A DNA stretch of 64,000 bases from Cryptomeria japonica (lineage: Eukaryota; Streptophyta; Pinopsida; Cupressales; Cupressaceae): NCBI RefSeq assembly GCF_030272615.1, contig NC_081407.1, positions 102,719,897 through 102,783,896 on the forward strand, given 5' to 3'. The notes beneath the pieces were generated by a model, which was not told the origin of the DNA, did not search any database, and saw nothing but the letters and a program-made list of their open reading frames with translations. Below are positions 12,093-25,800 of the stretch, in pieces. The position numbers were made by a program, and so were the translations under genes. Each line of letters begins with the position of its first letter. Positions within the stretch are counted from its first letter, which is position 1.

Positions 12093-12320
12093 CACTAGTA
12101 CATTCAGAGCTGATTTCCGATGGCCGTTTGTCGGATTTTCAATGAATTTTTGTCAGAGTTTCGACAAATTCCACCGTAGAAAACTCGGCTTTGGATTGGT
12201 CAATGATGCCATGCATGTCAAAAATTTGACAATCTAGTGGACTCTGCCGATGGTCAAAGAAGTCATCGGTCGAAAGCTTGGTATTCGTCGTAATTTCGAC
12301 GACGATCATTTTTATAAAAA
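12093..12320. repeat. Left terminal and subterminal region of CACTA E
   Basis: The terminal CACTAGTACATT is followed by repeated GTCGGA/TCGAC-type motifs (for example at 12129, 12160, 12262 and 12287-12300). Subterminal repeats of this kind bind the TnpA-like protein in known CACTA elements. The open frame of the C aORF runs on into this region to 12237 by chance. Confidence 0.8.
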
Positions 12321-12379
12321 AAATAAATATAAAAGAGCCATCGAAGGAAGGAAGTTCTTTCAATTTGTTTTAAATCCTA

Positions 12380-14700
12380 AGGGGTTTAGGGTTTAGGTTT
12401 TAAGTTGCTTCAATACCTAAGAAAAAGCCCTTTTGGTTTCTAATTTGGTGTTACTATATTCACTTAAGCGATGGGTCCATTTATCATAAAAGTGTTCTCC
12501 CCTTGTCATTTACCTAGGCAGTCCCTTTAAATATTTAATTCTTGTTCACTTTTAATCTTCCTTTTCTAATGTCCATTGGGCCTTTTAAGTATCATGTGAT
12601 TTTTTGTTGATCTGATGGCCCACGTTGATTCGCGACCAAAAAGTGCTCAAAACTTAGTTTCTGCGAAGTAGCGAAAGGCGAAGGTGGACCCGGCATATAG
12701 GTTTGGACCAAAGCTAAACACTGATCAAGTTTCATCTGATCAGACGGATAGCGTGGTTTCGTGAGATCAAGCTGAACATGTTTTAAGCTTCACAAAGTGG
12801 TGAAAGGGTTTGGCGGGTCTTAGAGATAAGCGGTCTTCTTTGGTTAAAGAATGATTGGGTTGGAAAAAGATCAATGGCTTCTCATTGTTTCGTGGTTGGG
12901 AGATGCACAAGCTATACCTTCAGCGAAATAGTGAAAAGGTGGAGGGTCCCAGTAAGAGTGGTAGTAAATGTGGTAACCCCAGTTGGCGATGACATGGCAG
13001 TGACAAGGCACTAAGTTGGTGGTATGCAGTGGGTTCGGGCAAGGTTGTCATAAAAAGAGTAAACAATGAGCAAGTTCTTGAGATCTAATGGCTCATGTGA
13101 ATTTGCGAAGATAAGATGCTAGCAAGTTAGTCATTGCGAAGTAGCAAAAAGGCCGATGGGCCCAAGGGATAGGAATGGCATGAAGTTAAAAGCAGATCAG
13201 GTCTATTTTGATCTAACAGTTCTTGTGGTTTTGTGGCTGCAAGCCAAACAAAGAATAATGTTCATGAAGTTGCGAAAGATAGGTGGAAATCACACGAAGG
13301 AGTGATGTGGCATAATAGCTGCCACTTTTTGTAGAGCTTGGAAAAAGATCAATGGCTTCTCATTGTTTCATGGCCGGGAGATGCACGAGCTATTACTTCA
13401 GCGAAATAGCAAAAAAGGTGGAGGGTCCCGCTAAGAGTGGTAGTAAATGTGGTAACCCTAGTTGGTGATGACATGGTGGTGACAAGGCACTCAGTTGGTG
13501 ATATGTAGTGGGTCCAGGCAAGGTTGTCATAGAAATAGTAAACAATGAGCAAGTTCTTGAGATCTAATAGCTCGCGTGAATTCACGAAGATAAGATGCTA
13601 GCAAGTTAGTCATTGCGAAGTAGCGAAAAGGCTGATGGACCCAAGGGACAGGCATGGAATGAAGTTAAAAGAAGATCAGGTCTGTTTTGATCTAACAGTT
13701 CTTGTGGTTTCATGGCTGCAAGCCAAACGAAGAATAATGTTCACAAAGTTGCGAAAGACAGGTGGAAATCACATGGAGGAGTGACGTGACACGTGGTTTA
13801 AAAAAGTGGCTGAGGGCCCGCCTAGGTGTAACTGGAAGTTATGTGGGAATAGTAAAAGGGAACACGTGGTGGATTAAGAGTGGAACCAAAAGGAGTTTCT
13901 AGGGCTAATGGCCAACTACCATGTGGTGTTTATTAACCGGATAACAAGTGGGGTAAGTAATTCCCGGATAAAGGGCCCACTTAAAAGGCATTCATCTCAA
14001 GATTGATCCAATGCTTCTTGTTGTTTCGTGACCCAAAGATGCCTATAGCTTAACCTTAACAAAATGGCAAAAAATGTTAGCCATCAAGATGAGGCATGGT
14101 TAGTTAAAAGGATTGATGGTCCTGGTTGGAGTTAGAGGTCAGGTGATTTGAGTTTGATCTAATGATTGGTGCGGCCTCGCGAAGGAAAAGTGCATGATTG
14201 TTAAACTCCGTGAAGTGGTGAAAAGGAGGTAGGGCCTGACACTAAAGCAAAAAGATTAAACAGACATAAAGGCAATGTAAGTTCTCGAGATCCAATGGCC
14301 AGCGTTGTTTCGCGAAAGAAAAGAGCACAGGTTTTATGTTCTGCGAAGTAGCAAAAGAGCGAAATAGAGGAAAGACTTAGAGAAATTATGACCCATTGGA
14401 GCCAGTTTTGAATTCGATTTGGCAAATTTAATTCTGAAAAGAAAGCTAAAGAATGCAGAGTTAATTTCTAAAAACTTAAATGCCAACTTGCCCTTTTCAG
14501 TTCGCATCAACTTGATTGCTAAGTATTGTTTCACCGAAGTTTGTTGCAGAGCGAATTGTTGCAGAGCGATTTTCTTCAGGTGAATAATCAGGTTTCTTGT
14601 GCTTTTCTTGATAACTCTTGGTTTGTTCTCAAATATTGTTGTGTGAATTACTTCATTAGAGGTCTGTGCTAGCTTCTAGTGGTATAATTGTTTGACCAGA
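12380..14700. repeat. Non-coding region with a ~478-bp tandem repeat and recurring GCGAAGTAGCGAAA motif
   Basis: About 450 bp from 12862 recurs from 13340, starting GGAAAAAGATCAATGGCTTC, at roughly 90% identity. A short motif like GCGAAGTAGCGAAA recurs across 12660-14360 (for example 12664, 13137, 13614 and 14343) next to phrases such as ATCCAATGGCCAGCGTTG, so the whole tract may be older, more diverged copies of one unit. No open frame of note was seen. It lies directly upstream of the ORF starting at 14701 and may be its promoter or leader. Confidence 0.6.
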
Positions 14701-17700
14701 ATGGCACCCAGAAGAGAATTTATAGGGAAAGTGAATTACCAAGACTGAAATATCTATGATGAATTTTTAGAGCAATTAACCATGTCCACCAATGCTAGGG
14801 CTAAGGCCAAAGAGCTAGTACCTAAGAACCCTCATCTAAAAATTGGAGATGGCCTTTATGATAAGGGTAATTGGTTGAGGGACCCTGAAATAGGATTGTC
14901 AGGCTTAGGACTCTTCAAAGACAGTTTTGGGTAGAGGAATTCCCCAACTCCTTTGAATGGCATATGAGAGCAGGATGTAGGAAAGCTTGTGGTCCCAAGT
15001 GTTTTTATGGATGTAGATCTATTAGCCCTGATTGCAAAGAATTATGACTCCGTGGCAAGATGCATCAGGAACATAAAGGGATCAGTCTTGATTGAGATAA
15101 ATGAAGATGAATTCAGGAAAGTGTTTAAACTCAGTGAGTCCTCCAATTTGTTAGAACCTATTGACTTTTAGTCATTAGCCCAGGTTTACAACACACAAAG
15201 TGATCATCTTAGAAGTGGCCCATTGAAAGAATTATTTATAAAGATAGGGGGGTTAATAGTTGTAGGCCCCAACACAATGGAACCATTCTCTCTCAACCTA
15301 TTCACTCTGAGAGCTAAGGGTATGTATTGGGTATTATGCAAGATTTTTGGAGAGGATGCTGAAAAGAATATGCCAAGCCATTATATGTTAATGATTGCAC
15401 AAATTCTAAACCCCTCCCTAGCAATAACATTTGATTATGCCTCATACCTTGGTGATGCAATTCATAAAGGGCTAGTAGGAATAAAATATGGTAAGGTGGA
15501 TAGGCCATTTGGATGGTACTCCATGTTAATGTATATGTTTCTGTTCAAAGGGGCTAATTATTTTGGAAAGGAGATGGACCTGATTAAGGTCAAGGATAAA
15601 GAGGAGATGGCAGTGCAATTGTGGAGTACTGTTCTATCTTGGGATAGAGAAGATGCAAGTTATTTAAAGTTTGATAGATGCTTTGCATCTAAAATTAGGA
15701 TTCTTCTATGAAGAGAAAACCCTAGAATTCCTAAGGCTCTTTTGGAGTTTCTCAAACCAAAGGAGTTTGTAGAGGATATCAAGATTGTCCACAATTGGGG
15801 AGACATATATTTGTACCCTGTGTCTATTGTTTTTAGAGTGTTTGGATTTAGAGGCACCCCCTTTTTACTACCCTATCAGGTCCCATTGAAGATAGGGATT
15901 GCAGAAGTCCTGAGACAAATTGGGGGAGTACAAGAAGCAGAGCTAACCAATAGAGGTAAAGGGACTATTTTCCCAACTATTACCATGGCTCACCATTTTA
16001 TGATCAGTAAGGGTGGATGGAGATTTTTTGAAGAATTCTTTAAGCCATATAGGCTATCTACTACAGTGTCAAGATGTGCAGACCCCGAGGATTTTTTCAA
16101 TGGCATGTTCAGAACAAGAGCAATGTGCAGAGGTAGGCCACATCAATTTCAGTTCCCAGAAGATCTGATTAGAAATGAATTCAGCCTAGATGAGCAAGAA
16201 TTGAGGAAGGAGAAGTGGGTGGCATATAAGAAAGCCCTTGATTTTATCCATCATTTTGACACTGGCTATGAAACCCTTTCTAGCTTCAATCCATTTGAGG
16301 AGAAAATAAAATTCCTGATTCTTTATTTTGAAGATCTCATGCAGACCTTAAAAGAAAAGAGGGAGGCCATAATGTAAAATGAGCCTGATAAGGCTAAGAT
16401 GGTATTGGCTAAGCCTGCCTTTGCTAGAGATATCCCATGTGGTGACTATGTAATGCACAAAAGGTCAAAGTACACTATGATAATGCTAGTGACAGGTAAG
16501 CCTTCCACTTCAAAAGGGAAGAGGAAAATTGAAGATGTCATTGACATCTAGGATTCCCCTAAGAAGCAGAGAGTGGGAAAGGAAATTGAAACTGATGAGC
16601 CTCAATATTCTCCATCTCAGTCTCCTATCCACATTGGAGATGAACAAGTTGTGGTTGAACAATTATTGCAGTTAGGGACTCTCGGTGAGATTGCCTATAC
16701 CTATGAGGAGACCCAAGAGGGGATGCCCGAAGAGCCACCTAATGCTGAAATGGATTTGACTGATGGTGAGTTAAAGGGCCAAGAAATGGACCTTACTCTT
16801 AAGCAAGCTAGTGAAGAATTCCTAGCAAACAGTAATTTTGTCACATCAGGAGCTTTTATACAGTTTCTATGGAAGCAAAATATTGATCAATTCAAGACTA
16901 GATGTGGACAAAGGAAAAGTGAACAACCTCTTAAAAATACAACTCAGGTAGAAGAAGAGGTTAAACAAGAAATGATGGAGGAGTTCAAAGCAATCACCCT
17001 TGGGAAAGGAAGACAAATGGTAGCAAAGGCTGGTTTGTTGATTCTCCCTGAATGGGATATAGCTGATGCCTTAGTGCTTGATGTAGTGAGGAAAGAAACA
17101 AAAGCCTATGGAAGGAGTGACATTCAACAAAGATAATGCTACTCTTTTCATGTGGTCTTTAAAGAAGGACGAAAACAAAAGAAGGAAGGATGCATCAGAT
17201 TCTAGCCTCTTAGAAGGCATGATAGTTAAAAGAGTTTAAGACACAGGCATAGTGGAAGCTGCAAGCACAGTCCTAGAGACTGCAAAATTAAGTGTAGCGG
17301 TGGTAGAGAAAGAGGCACAAGAAAGGCTAATCTCCAATTGAATTTGGAGACTATTTTAAAAGCTTAAAATGATGCTAAAGAAGGAATAGCCAACAAAGAC
17401 AACATAATTGCTAGACTCCAGAGTCAACTGGTAGGTCAATATCATCCCGATGAATCTTCTACACTCATGATAGCCTCCTCTCCAGCAAGACCACCTCCTA
17501 CTAGTCCCAACATTGAATATCCCCCTTCTCCTATGCCTTCTAGTTCCCAATTACCTGAAAATGTCAAACATGAGTTGGAAAAATTGAAACAAGCTTAGAC
17601 ATTGTATGCAAATAAATATGAGGAGAAGGTGAAAGCCACCATCTTGAAGTTTTCTGACCTAGTCAAAACCTCCAATGTATACATAAATATGAAGAGGATT

Positions 17701-18423
17701 CTTGAGATTTTGATCAAATTGAGAGAAGAAGAATCCACTTTGGAACTAGTCCTGAATAAGTGGGTGCCTAGAGGTAAAGAGTTAAAGCTCATGTGTTCTT
17801 CCCATGCAGATGCAGAAGAGAATGACAATCTAAGGTCCACATGTGAGTTTATAAAAGAGATGAATATTCTTTCAGTGGAAGAAGTAGGTATAAAAATAAA
17901 AGCCCAGCTTTATAGGAAAGAATATTCAAATCATAAATTTGAAATGTTTCCAGGAGGTTTCATTGGTCCTATCTAGCTAAAGGAAGAGAAGACTTGGTTA
18001 AAGGAGGTGGACCACAATTTGTCCCTAAGGATCAATTAGATTATTAGTACTTATGACACATCCTTATTTGTCCAAACAATTGCGGAAATTGAAAAAGTAA
18101 AATCTCATTATGGTTTCATAGAAATAGAGATTGGGCATGTACGAGTCACTTGGAAGCGGCTAGAAGATATGAAACAAAAGATTGCTAGTTATACTTGGCC
18201 TAGTGATGATGTGTATCAAGAGTGGAAAGATAAGTATATGGGACATAAAGAAGATGCTTGGGAGCAGTTACAAGAGGTTGCAACAAAACAACAAGTAGAG
18301 GAAGCTGCAGATGCTGAAAAAGACTTATAACTGCTTCTTGAAAATGACCGGTTGTTTGTAACAAACTTTCTTTTGAAGGGTCCAAAGCTTGTATGCATCC
18401 ATACTATTATAAATGGATACTAG
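14701..18423 (+). pseudogene. Large decayed ORF of unknown function carried in CACTA E
   Basis: An ATG at 14701 (MAPRREFIGKVNYQD) opens a frame that can be followed for about 3.7 kb with roughly a dozen stops and a few frameshifts. The main open blocks are 14989-15171, 15223-15711, 15742-16377, 16573-17136 and 17602-17976. The first half looks globular (EINEDEFRKVFKLSE; FGWYSMLMYMFLFKGANYFG). A Ser/Pro/Glu-rich linker follows around 16500-16750, then a long charged helical part with likely coiled coil. No family was recognised with certainty. The segment YASYLGDAIHKGLVGIKYG...GWYSMLMYMFLF resembles the YDLCE...LLVGLFFYF block of the aORFs in elements A and C, so a shared mobile-element gene family is possible. 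No LTR or primer site flanks it. Confidence 0.6.
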
Positions 18424-19389
18424 GACTCCTAAAAAAATGATCGCAAGTAATTGTAACAAAATGCTGCAGAAATTTATCTGAGCTTTTTTCTAGACTTATG
18501 GAGAATACTCTGAGTTTTGTAATATTTTCTCAAAATTAATATCAATATATAGACTAGAAATAGTGTATATACATAAATGTGCATAGCAGTCATAGGGAAA
18601 GTCATGTCCAATGTGCAACTCAATACAATAAATAATCTTAGTTTGTAGCCCTATAGCATCATAATGTAGTCCTTGACCAAGTATGCATACAAGAAACATC
18701 TAGTTCTATTAAGGCACAAGCATCAAAGTTAGAGTTTATGACAACTAGTGAAAAACATCAAGAACAAAAAGTTTAGTCTCAAGCATTAGGAGTTGTAATA
18801 AAAAAACTTACAAGGATGAGGCATATTCATAACTTTTGCAGTCCCACCTTGGATATCAACACTAGAAGCAACTCATATTATTCATGTATAGACAAGACAA
18901 TATGGGAGTTCATTATACCCAACAACTCATGGTGTTGTTGTTCGTGTTGGCTCTGTTGGACCTTGCAATTAAGATTCAATATACACTATTCAATAAGATT
19001 AACTGTCCAACATAATGAAATATTGAAAAGTGTGTTACCTTGTTGAGCTTCACTTGGTTTCGAGAATAGTTTAATATTCTCTACTTAACAGGGCCAACCA
19101 CGTGAAGGTGGAAGCTCATTTGGCCCCTTCCCCCCCCCCACCCCCCAACATCACTCTAAATTCCCTGTTAACATCTTATAACATTCATTCATTAATTCTT
19201 TCTACCATTAATAAAATATAGCATTCATTCATTAATATCACATAACGTTCATTAACACATAACATTGATTAACATTAATTAACACACAACATTCATCAAT
19301 ATTAATTAACACATATCATCCATAACCATTAATTAGCACATAATTACATTCACTAACACATAAAAATCAGTCATTATCAAATAAGTTAG
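18424..19389. other. AT-rich non-coding interval in CACTA E
   Basis: No gene was seen. From about 18795 the sequence is homologous to 44217 onwards, beginning TACAAGGATGAGGCATATTC. It includes a C-rich run at 19126-19147 and a stretch of repeated ATTAACATTCATTAA-type motifs at 19160-19360. Confidence 0.6.
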
Positions 19390-22300
19390 ATTACAATCAT
19401 TTCTTTCTTTGTTTTTTCTTTGAAGCTATGAAAAGACTAAGTGGAACATTGGTGTCTTCATCATTTCCCCCCTCTGCAGATGTTCCGCCAACTGCTCGTG
19501 ATCTCAATGTATGCCTAGTCCTATACTGAGGATGAGGACACTGAAGCAAAGGGGGGTCCTCTGCAATAACAAAGAAATGGGTTAAATTCAAAACAAAAAA
19601 ATTATTATTGTTACAAGTATTTCATTAATTTAGAGAACATAATTGTCATGCTCTTTACCTGATGGGGCCAGATCATTTTGTGTAGCCTCAACCTCAACAT
19701 GCTAGACAACATGGTCCTCTTCACTTGAGTGGGGAACATCACGTTCTTTAGGTTGTGTACCCAGATCATGCTCCACTTGCTCACCACTGACTACATGCTC
19801 TAAAATATTAACAAGAAAGGTTACATTAATTACTACTCTAATTACAAATTAAGATGTTTAATTATATTAATAGCTAAATAAATAAATTTGAATAGCAAAT
19901 GAATACCTCCACTACTGGGATGCACATCTGGACCTTCATGTGCAGGTGGTGTTTCACAATTAGCAGGATACATTCCAATGACATGCACATTGTTATCATT
20001 GCTTGCTTATTTAAAACAAATATAGTCACTTTATGTTGGAACTCAACATCAATTAGATTATTGGTAAAGTATTCAATTTGAAACAACTTCCATTTACCAT
20101 ATTTATCTATGTGATGGATGCACTCAAATGTTGTGTATGCCCACTCAATTCTCATAGCCGATCAGCCATGGCTGAATAGCCTTGCTGGTAGGAAATTCTC
20201 TTGTCATCTTCTATGGGCGCTCTATTGAATTCGGAGCCCTACATTTTTGCTTGGTACCATGAATTTTGTTTGCATTGTTTGATAAAAAAAAATGTATGCA
20301 ATTTATTAATATTTTGAGACAATATGGAAGTTTACATGAGATACTTACAATTCATGCAACAAGTTTCATGTAACCACCAGAGCTGAGTTTGTGTTGCCCA
20401 TGCTTTTCTTGCCTTGCCTTGGTTGCCTTTGATGTGTCACTCAGTCTATAAAAAGTTTGAAATATGCTAGATTATATAAATATAAAGAGTAATTAATTAG
20501 TACATAATTACATTCTTAATAGTATCCCATACCTTCTTTTGGCATCTACTGGTGTATTTCCTTTTTTCCTTTCAATTCTCTCCTTGGCATCCAAAATCAG
20601 GTCCTTCCACTCCCTCTCTAGAATCATGGGGGGACACTCATACTTTAGGTTCCTCTCCAAATGGGTCCTATATTGGTCCCTCACATACTTTAGATATGTG
20701 CTAGCTTTTTCAAGGAGCCTGGTTTTTTCAAAGGTGTCATTTCCAAACCACTCAACCATTTGGTTTGTCAATTCATCTTTTAACCTTTTTTCTTAGTCAT
20801 TCCACCTTTTAAAGCAAAAACAAACATATTAGATTCAGAAATGAACTAAAGCTACATTTATTACACTTCAAGAAATGGATCAAAGGTAAAGTATTCTAGC
20901 AATGATATGAAATCAAAAGTGGATAAGGGTTAGTTCACATATGATGTACCACCTTTTACGTATGGTGGGCCCAAATATCTGCAATGCAATGCCACTAAGA
21001 TGTTTATAGAAAATATCATTGCCTGGGAAAAATTCATGGAATCAATATTAGTCCAAAATGAGTGATCATAAAGTAAATTACAATTAGAGTATATATAATA
21101 CTAATTTTAAAGTACCTAGAACCTTTTGTATCTTTAAGGGAAGCATTTCTTCGTCACTCACCACGAATGTGGCCTGCAATGTTCCCATACTAGCAATACA
21201 AGAAGATCCAGGAAATGATGCTATGTTATCAGTAGTAGTCTTCTCTGGCACATCCTCACGTGCATCTCCTCCTGCAAAAAATGAATCCACTATGAAATAG
21301 CATTAAAATTCAAGAAAGAATGCTTGAAGGGAAATAAACACATGACAGAAGATGGAGCAAAAGAGGGATCTACCAATAGTGGGCGGGCCAATATGACATG
21401 CACTAGAGGATGTTTGCATGCTACGTGTTGCCGACATTGCAGTCGGCAATACAGGTGAGGGTGAGCTCTGATGAGGCGGCATTGACATTTGGACAGTAAC
21501 ATTGATAGTACCTAAAGAATAATACATTAAATATATCAAACATTAAATATATGAAACGTGCAAGAATTGTAAACAAGGATGAACCTTTATTTTGAAAATT
21601 GATAGTATCAAGTATGATGTGTTTTGGGTACTCAGAGTGATAAGCCAAGCAAGTGATAATACAAGAAAATTGTCATCACCTAATCATAGGAACGACTTTC
21701 ATGAGGGCGAATAAATTGCTGTAAAAGCAATACGTACATATTTTAGTTAATGACATAAAAAAATTAAATATAAACCATTATTAAACTTTTGTTATAATTA
21801 AAGCTTTCATTACTGCTTACTTGCAAGTTTTATGTTGTCTTAAACAATAATTCCACCCTCTATCGTATCTCATCAGTGGTAGGATGCACGGCTGCAAAAG
21901 AACCAATCTCTTTTCTAATTTTTAGAAGAGGCATTTTAAAGAATTTCACAAGGTCTGTGGGATCTTCAGGGTCATCATTGCTTAACCCTAATGATTCCAC
22001 ATCCATAGAAAGGTGCTCAGGTATTGCAACTCCCTTTCCCTTTCCCTAAACATCCGTCTGTGTCAAGAATATCATTAACAATTACAAAATTAGTATAAAT
22101 CACTAAAAAAAAGAACATAATAATGTAAAAGATTACTTCTACCTAATTTGTACAATTAATGAGGTTTACCTTCTCGATAGAAGTGTTGCAAGGTACATCT
22201 CTATCTATGATATGTGATGGATCCATGTCATCTTGTGACAAAGAAAAGATATAAAAAACGTTAGCAAAATTACATCATACACAACATGAACAACATGAAC

Positions 22301-22410
22301 TTTGTAGGCAAAAAGAGTATTAAATAATAAAAAGATGTTGTCATCAAAATCATTGTAAATTTTGTAATTCCTTACCTTTACTTTATGTAGACTATGCATG
22401 ATCCTCAACT
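19390..22410 (-). pseudogene. tnpA-like gene (Transposase_24 type), exons with stops
   Basis: Several coding blocks on the minus strand are separated by AT-rich gaps that look like introns: about 22045-21840, 21650-21080, 20808-20505, 20455-20345, 20280-20155 and 20100-19890. The clearest block (20771-20508) has VEWFGNDTFEKTRLLEKAST, YLKYVRDQYRTHLERNLKY and the PPMILEREWKDLI pattern. The next ends in ATKARQEKHGQHKLSSGGY. This layout (YR.HL, PP..., W..L, then a K/H-rich GS/GG end) fits the plant Transposase_24 family of CACTA and related elements. These proteins are thought to bind subterminal repeats. A second copy of the region is at 44217-47740. Confidence 0.75.
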
Positions 22411-22639
22411 AAATGGTCACATAAATAGTCACATAGCTAATAAACAATCCAATTTCCATAAATAAACACAGTTTAAAAATTGTCACATAAATAGTCACAC
22501 GCCCTATCTCCATCTCCATATTAAAAGGTGCATCATGAATTAATTATTATGTAATGGCATTAGAATTCAAAACATAATGAATGAATTATGTAAAAAAAAT
22601 TCTATCAAGAAGTCAATATTCAATAGATAATATACTAAT

Positions 22640-22686
22640 CGCATTCCTCATACATTTCATTCCTCATCATCATGAACATCAAGGTC

Positions 22687-22778
<92 letters not shown>

Positions 22779-22841
22779 CGTCGTCGTTTTCATCATCATC
22801 ATCATCATCATCAACATCTTCGCCATCACCATCACCATCAC

Positions 22842-22887
<46 letters not shown>

Positions 22888-25800
22888 TTCTTCTTCTTCT
22901 TCTTCTTCTTCTTCTTCTTCTTCTTCTTCTTCTTCTTGTTGTTCTTCTTCATCGTCATTGTGAAACTGTCGATCGTGATCATCATCCACTTCATCTTCTA
23001 CTTCTTCGATATCTTCTTCTTCCATCACATTATAATTTATCAGTCTTCCTCTTGGATCATGTCTAACAACAAATGACCAACCTGGTTTATGTGGAACCTC
23101 TGAGTAAAATACTTTCTCACATTGGCTTGGAAGAACATAGGGCTCATCCCCAACTGTTTCAAATGACCTTGTATTTAGCATTATAAAACCATTATCATGT
23201 TCAATAACAGTTCTATTAGGATCAGTTTTATTTAATCGTATCTTGTACCATTTGACGACGAACAAAACTAATTTGAAGGAATTAAAGTCACACTCAAGTA
23301 TATCATCCAAAATGCCATAGTATTAATTTTGAGACTGTTGAGGATGAATGTCATTTCTCAATGAAATATTTCTCACCTCAAAGACTGCAGTGATGCCAGA
23401 ATCACAAGTTTTCTTCATGTCATCCAACTTTTTTATGTGAAATTTATGACCATTGCAGCACATAGAGTTGTGGTGTTTGACCTGCGATATGTCAGACATG
23501 TACAATTTATTGCATTGTGAGTTGATAAACATATGGATGATTAATAAATTTATACGTACCTATTTATCTCTTAAAACATATGCTAAATCAATTTCCCTTT
23601 GAGTAACATTGGAATCTCCATTACAATGTGCTTCTTTAACCAATGAAGCAACACCTTCCCATGTTAACATGCATCTAGAATGTTGACAATGGTCAATCCA
23701 TAGCATCATCCAATCAAGATTGTTTGCAATATACAAATGTAGTGCATCCCACTCTCGACCAACTGTACAAAAAATAAATAGACATCTTACAATCGATTTA
23801 TTTTGAAGATTAAGAATTAATTAACTACAATAACATCTTATAATTACCTCTCACTTTCCTCAATCTACCTTTCCCCATCAAGTACTCCCCTTCGAATTTG
23901 TTAATGATGTTGGGATCCCAAATGCGATCCACATGGATCTTTGCTGCAAACTTAGGAAGATATTCAGAAATGTACACCATAGTCTGGTATACCATATATC
24001 CCTCCACCATAGAACCCTCAGGATGTGCTCTTTGTCGAACCAAAGCCTTCAAAAATTTCAAGTGCCTCTCAACCATCCACATTGACCTAGTGTGTACAGG
24101 TCCACACAATTCAATCTCCTCAACTTGGTGTATGAGGTAGTGTTCTTGTGCATTGAAAAAAGCTGGAGGTAGAAACTTTTGCATTTCACACATTAAATGA
24201 GAAATTTTTCTCTTCCAATATTTTATATCATCTTTATGGATTTATTTACATGAAAAACCACCTACAAGGTATTCAAGACACAAAAAAATATATTACATAA
24301 GAAGTAAAATAAATCGCAAATATAATATCTATACAATGAACTAAACAAATATCACTACTTACCTTATGTATTTTCCAAGATCATATATGACTTGCTTGAC
24401 ATTATTGTTGAAGTCATCTGGGAGAGATAGAGGTAGAATTTACTGCAAGAATTATAAAATTATCTTTTCATTTTTTTGTAACATAATGAAAAGTACACGT
24501 ACGCCTAGTAATTAAATACATACTAAAAACACAAGAACATGAATTACCTTAATGAAGGTATGCCAATCATGCATTTTCATCCCTGTCCCAAATTCACTTT
24601 TCTTTGATATGAGATTGTTTATGTTCGTAGCAAATCCTGTGGGAAATCAAATTTTTCATATGACTTCTTTTATAGCATTGCTTTGCTGGTCCGTTAATAA
24701 CCAAGGAAGCTCACTTATATTAATCTGGTCTCCATAGCTATTTGATTGAATGACATTTATCATTGCATGATTGGAATCCTGAATGTCACTACATATTTTG
24801 ACAATTTTTTCTTTGTCACGCCTTCCATCCAATATTTTCCATAATGTCTCTGTTATATTCTTTCCAATATGCATACTATCAAACAAATGAACAATTTGTA
24901 ACTGCTCATAGTAGGGAAGCCTACTAAATTGTCAGGGATAACTTTTTAATCCCTTAGGAAGGTGGTCATTTATGCCTTCACGACCTTCATGATCATCAAT
25001 CACATCATCAGTAAACAAAACAAAATAGAAAATATGTTTTATGACAAACCAATAGATGGAATGGCATTACCTTGACAATTAATTCTATTATATTCCAACT
25101 TCCACAAGTGAGGTGTCATTCTTCGTGGCTTTGATGTATTCTCTTCTTTCCCATTGAAAAGATGTTTTTCAGTCTTTCGATACTTATGATTTTTGTGGAG
25201 AAAGTGCCTATACTCATCAAACACCTGCTTTCCTAAACTTTTTGAATGACGAGATTTCATCTTTGGACCACAAACAGGACATGCAAATTTTCCCTTTGTT
25301 TGAAGACCTACAAGATAATGTATAATTGGATTAAATATGATCATTTTTTGAATTATAATGTTCATGCACAACTTAAACACTATAACATACCACAAAAATG
25401 TGTTAGCCCCAGGGCATCGTGTATTGTCCATAGAAGCATCGCACGGAATTGAAATTGTCTTTGTCCTATTGGTCTAGAGACGTCATACATAGTGACACCA
25501 TTCCATAACTCCAGCAACTCATTGATAAGAGGCTCAATATATACATTCATATCTTTAACTTGGTACTTACCTAATCGAATGAACAAAAACATTACATAAT
25601 TATTATGACCATTTTACTGCAATATTTATAATTAAATTTAGATGACTATATTTAAATGATAAAATACCTGGAACAATCATTGCCAACACTATGTGCTCCC
25701 TCTTTATTGACATCCATGGAGGAAAGTTATTGTTCATAACAAAAATAGGCCACACTAAGTAAACAGATCTCATCTCTCCAAATGGATTGACACCGTCCGC

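Noticed and set aside
14701-18423. LTR retrotransposon nested in CACTA E
   Set aside because: No LTR pair, primer site or pol domain was found around this ORF.
19126-19147. C-rich run as a functional site
   Set aside because: It is a low-complexity tract present in both tnpA-like copies (also 44548-44565) with no supporting context.
22581-23076. Plus-strand frames with poly-His or poly-Ile, and a minus-strand poly-Met/Lys frame
   Set aside because: These are artefacts of the ATC/TTC microsatellite; the meaningful frame is the minus-strand transposase end.
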